Assembly (NCBI GenBank): GCA_950071955.1
Contig: CATMOC010000218.1
Location: forward strand, 1-6,533
Direction of reading: 5' to 3'
Source: an uncultured Mesorhizobium sp.
GTDB lineage: Bacteria; Pseudomonadota; Alphaproteobacteria; Rhizobiales; Rhizobiaceae
Length of the DNA: 6,533 nt
Position numbers and translations under genes: made by a program
In this document: piece after piece, positions 5,191 through 6,533 of the stretch
Position numbering within the stretch: position 1 is the first letter of the stretch
How the letters are laid out: each line of letters begins with the position of its first letter
The notes under the pieces: generated by a model
Seen by the model: the letters and a program-made list of their open reading frames with translations, nothing else
What the model was told of the DNA's origin: nothing
Database searches by the model: none

Positions 5191-5565
5191 TCAGATCACC
5201 CAGCTGTCCGGGTTCCTGATCGGCTCGTTGCGGCTCGCCGCCTGCAGCCCGACCACGCAACGTACCACGAACCACACCGCCACCGCGATCATCAGCAGGA
5301 AACCGATCAGCACCACCGCGAGCACCGCGCTTAGGAAGGCATAGAGCAGCCCAATCCAGAAGGTACGGATCGCATAGGTGTAGTGCGTCTCGACCCAGCC
5401 GCCCGCCTTGCCGCGATTCAGGTAGGCCATGACGAGGCCGATCAGCGGGGTGAAGCCGATGGCGAAGCCGACGAGATAGAGGATGTAGACGACCTGGACG
5501 TTCGTGCGGCCGGGTTCCAGCCAGCGATCCGTCTGCCGCCCGCCCGAAGGGTTGCTCTCGCTCAT
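5191..5565 (-). CDS. Small DUF4870/Tic20-like membrane protein in the glc operon
   Basis: This encodes a 124-residue protein (125 if the adjacent ATG at 5568 is used). A polar N-terminus of about 20 residues is followed by a hydrophobic segment (about 24-50), an amphipathic stretch VETHYTYAIRTFW (about 58-70) and two closely spaced membrane helices (about 70-108). A short charged C-terminus ends in NPDSWVI. This layout, including the His/Tyr-rich stretch before the second helix, fits the DUF4870 group of small membrane proteins of unknown function. GGAGG lies seven bases before the ATG at 5565 and only four before the one at 5568, so I prefer 5565. Either start overlaps the glcE stop (TGATG or ATGA), which indicates cotranslation with glcE. 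That coupling suggests a role tied to glycolate oxidase, perhaps helping it associate with the membrane, but this is inference. Confidence 0.8.
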   Translation of the reverse strand: MSESNPSGGRQTDRWLEPGRTNVQVVYILYLVGFAIGFTPLIGLVMAYLNRGKAGGWVETHYTYAIRTFWIGLLYAFLSAVLAVVLIGFLLMIAVAVWFVVRCVVGLQAASRNEPIRNPDSWVI

Positions 5566-6533
5566 CATGTCGCCTCCGTCACGATAGAACCGGCCTGCCC
5601 CGAAGTTTCGGGCAGTCCCATCCGGCCCGGATTGAGTATTCCCTTCGGATCGAACTGCTCCTTGAGCCTTGCCGAAAGCGCCGCGAGTGCCGGCGGCTGC
5701 GGCTGGAATACCGGAACCGCGGCGCGTTCAGCGAGACTCGCCCGCACCAGCGTGGCGTGTCCGCCGCCGAACTGCTTCACCAGCCGCCGCAGGGCCGCCG
5801 CCTCGCTGTCGCCTTCCAGACGCAACCAGACCAGCCCCCCCTGCCAGTCGTAGAAGGCATCGGCAGCAGTTTCCATCCGCAACGCCATGACCATCCGGTG
5901 AGCCTCGCCCGGCGCCATCGAGAGCCGCCAAACCGGGTTCCGCGTCCCATCGGCAAAGGGCTTGCAGTCGCGCACCTCGCGCCAAAGCGTCCTGGAGCGG
6001 ACTTCTTCCAGTTCGTCGATGTCAAACGACCGGAACATGTCCTTGAGCATCGTCGCGCGATAGACCACCGACGGTCCGAAGCCCTCGGCGCGCAGGAGGG
6101 TCGAACCCGCGCCCGATAGCGCGCCGTCGAGCACCTTGCCTGTCACCGTCTCCGGCAGGTGCGCCGCCGCCGATACCTCTGCGCTGGAGCCCATCGCGGC
6201 CGCCATGGCCGCCGCCGCCTGTTCCTCCGTTAGGCCGCGCAAGGCCAGCGTGGTCTCGGTCTCGGACTTTGGCAGAACCTTGAAGGTCACGTCGGTCAAC
6301 GCCGCCAGCGTGCCCCAGGACCCTGCCATTGCTTTCGAGAGATCGTAGCCGGTCACGTTCTTCACCACTCGACCGCCCGACTTGAAGGCTTCGCCCCGAC
6401 CCGACACGGCACGGATACCCAGGATGTGGTCTCGGGCAGCGCCGATCTTCAACCGTCGCGGCCCAGCGAGGTTCGCCGCCAGCACGCCGCCGATGGTCCC
6501 GCGCCCGGCCTCGCCGCCGAGTAGCGGTCCGTA
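5565..6533 (-). CDS. glcE: Glycolate oxidase FAD-binding subunit GlcE (5' end outside the window)
   Basis: GlcE is a flavin-binding subunit of glycolate dehydrogenase and works with GlcD and GlcF to oxidise glycolate to glyoxylate. The frame is open to the right edge of the window: 322 residues are visible, starting with TYR-GLY-PRO-LEU-LEU. The GTG at 6485 is an internal valine, not a start, because conserved sequence (GGEAGRGTIGGVLAANLAGP) continues upstream of it. The visible part begins within the FAD-binding PCMH-type domain, with LAGPRR (about 22-27) and VVKNVTGYDLSKAMAGSWGT (about 56-75), as in E. coli GlcE. It ends with the FAD-oxidase C-terminal signature FDPKGILNPGR (about 294-304). 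Roughly 80-90 N-terminal residues, with the first part of the FAD site, should lie beyond the edge, probably preceded by glcD. The stop overlaps the start of the membrane-protein gene. Confidence 0.95.
   Translation of the reverse strand, partial: YGPLLGGEAGRGTIGGVLAANLAGPRRLKIGAARDHILGIRAVSGRGEAFKSGGRVVKNVTGYDLSKAMAGSWGTLAALTDVTFKVLPKSETETTLALRGLTEEQAAAAMAAAMGSSAEVSAAAHLPETVTGKVLDGALSGAGSTLLRAEGFGPSVVYRATMLKDMFRSFDIDELEEVRSRTLWREVRDCKPFADGTRNPVWRLSMAPGEAHRMVMALRMETAADAFYDWQGGLVWLRLEGDSEAAALRRLVKQFGGGHATLVRASLAERAAVPVFQPQPPALAALSARLKEQFDPKGILNPGRMGLPETSGQAGSIVTEAT

Noticed and set aside
6483..6485. GTG as the start of glcE
   Set aside because: The frame continues to the window edge with conserved GlcE sequence (GGEAGRGTIGG) before this valine, so the true start lies outside the window.

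Overview
The window is high-GC DNA (roughly 65-70% in most genes, from hand counts on sample lines) from what looks like an alphaproteobacterium, most likely of the Hyphomicrobiales (Rhizobiales). This placement is an inference. It rests on the style of the L,D-transpeptidase, the Tag glycosylase and the glycolate oxidase subunits, and on a small Tic20/DUF4870-like membrane protein lying directly behind glcE. Genes are tightly packed, with four-base or shorter overlaps and overlapping convergent ends. No rRNA, tRNA, CRISPR or insertion sequence was found, and no stretch over 300 bases lacks a gene.

Left part (1-1217): a 135-residue predicted lipoprotein is followed, through an ATGA overlap, by a 40-residue predicted mini-lipoprotein. 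The convergent tag gene (DNA-3-methyladenine glycosylase I) overlaps the end of that small gene by 6 bases. Middle (1218-3290): a 215-251 base gap that includes the ldt upstream region, then a secreted YkuD L,D-transpeptidase on the plus strand. Next comes a 175-base gap with three successive strong inverted repeats, and then a bile-acid:sodium-symporter (BASS/SBF) family membrane transporter.

Right part (3268-6533, all minus strand) is the distal part of a glycolate oxidase operon. Read 5' to 3' on the minus strand it holds glcE (5' end cut by the window edge), a three-helix DUF4870-like membrane protein, a DUF433 antitoxin-like protein, a DUF5615 PIN-like toxin-like protein, and glcF. glcD is presumably just beyond the right edge. 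The flavin subunits and the two-cluster iron-sulfur subunit GlcF together oxidise glycolate to glyoxylate.

The most interesting point is that a type II toxin-antitoxin-like pair sits between glcE/DUF4870 and glcF, with gaps of only 27 and 13 bases. Its GC content is about 58%, against about 70% on each side. The antitoxin has a near-perfect Shine-Dalgarno sequence inside a small inverted repeat. The toxin starts with TTG, coupled to the antitoxin stop by a TTGA overlap, and the toxin stop codon merges with the glcF ribosome binding site.
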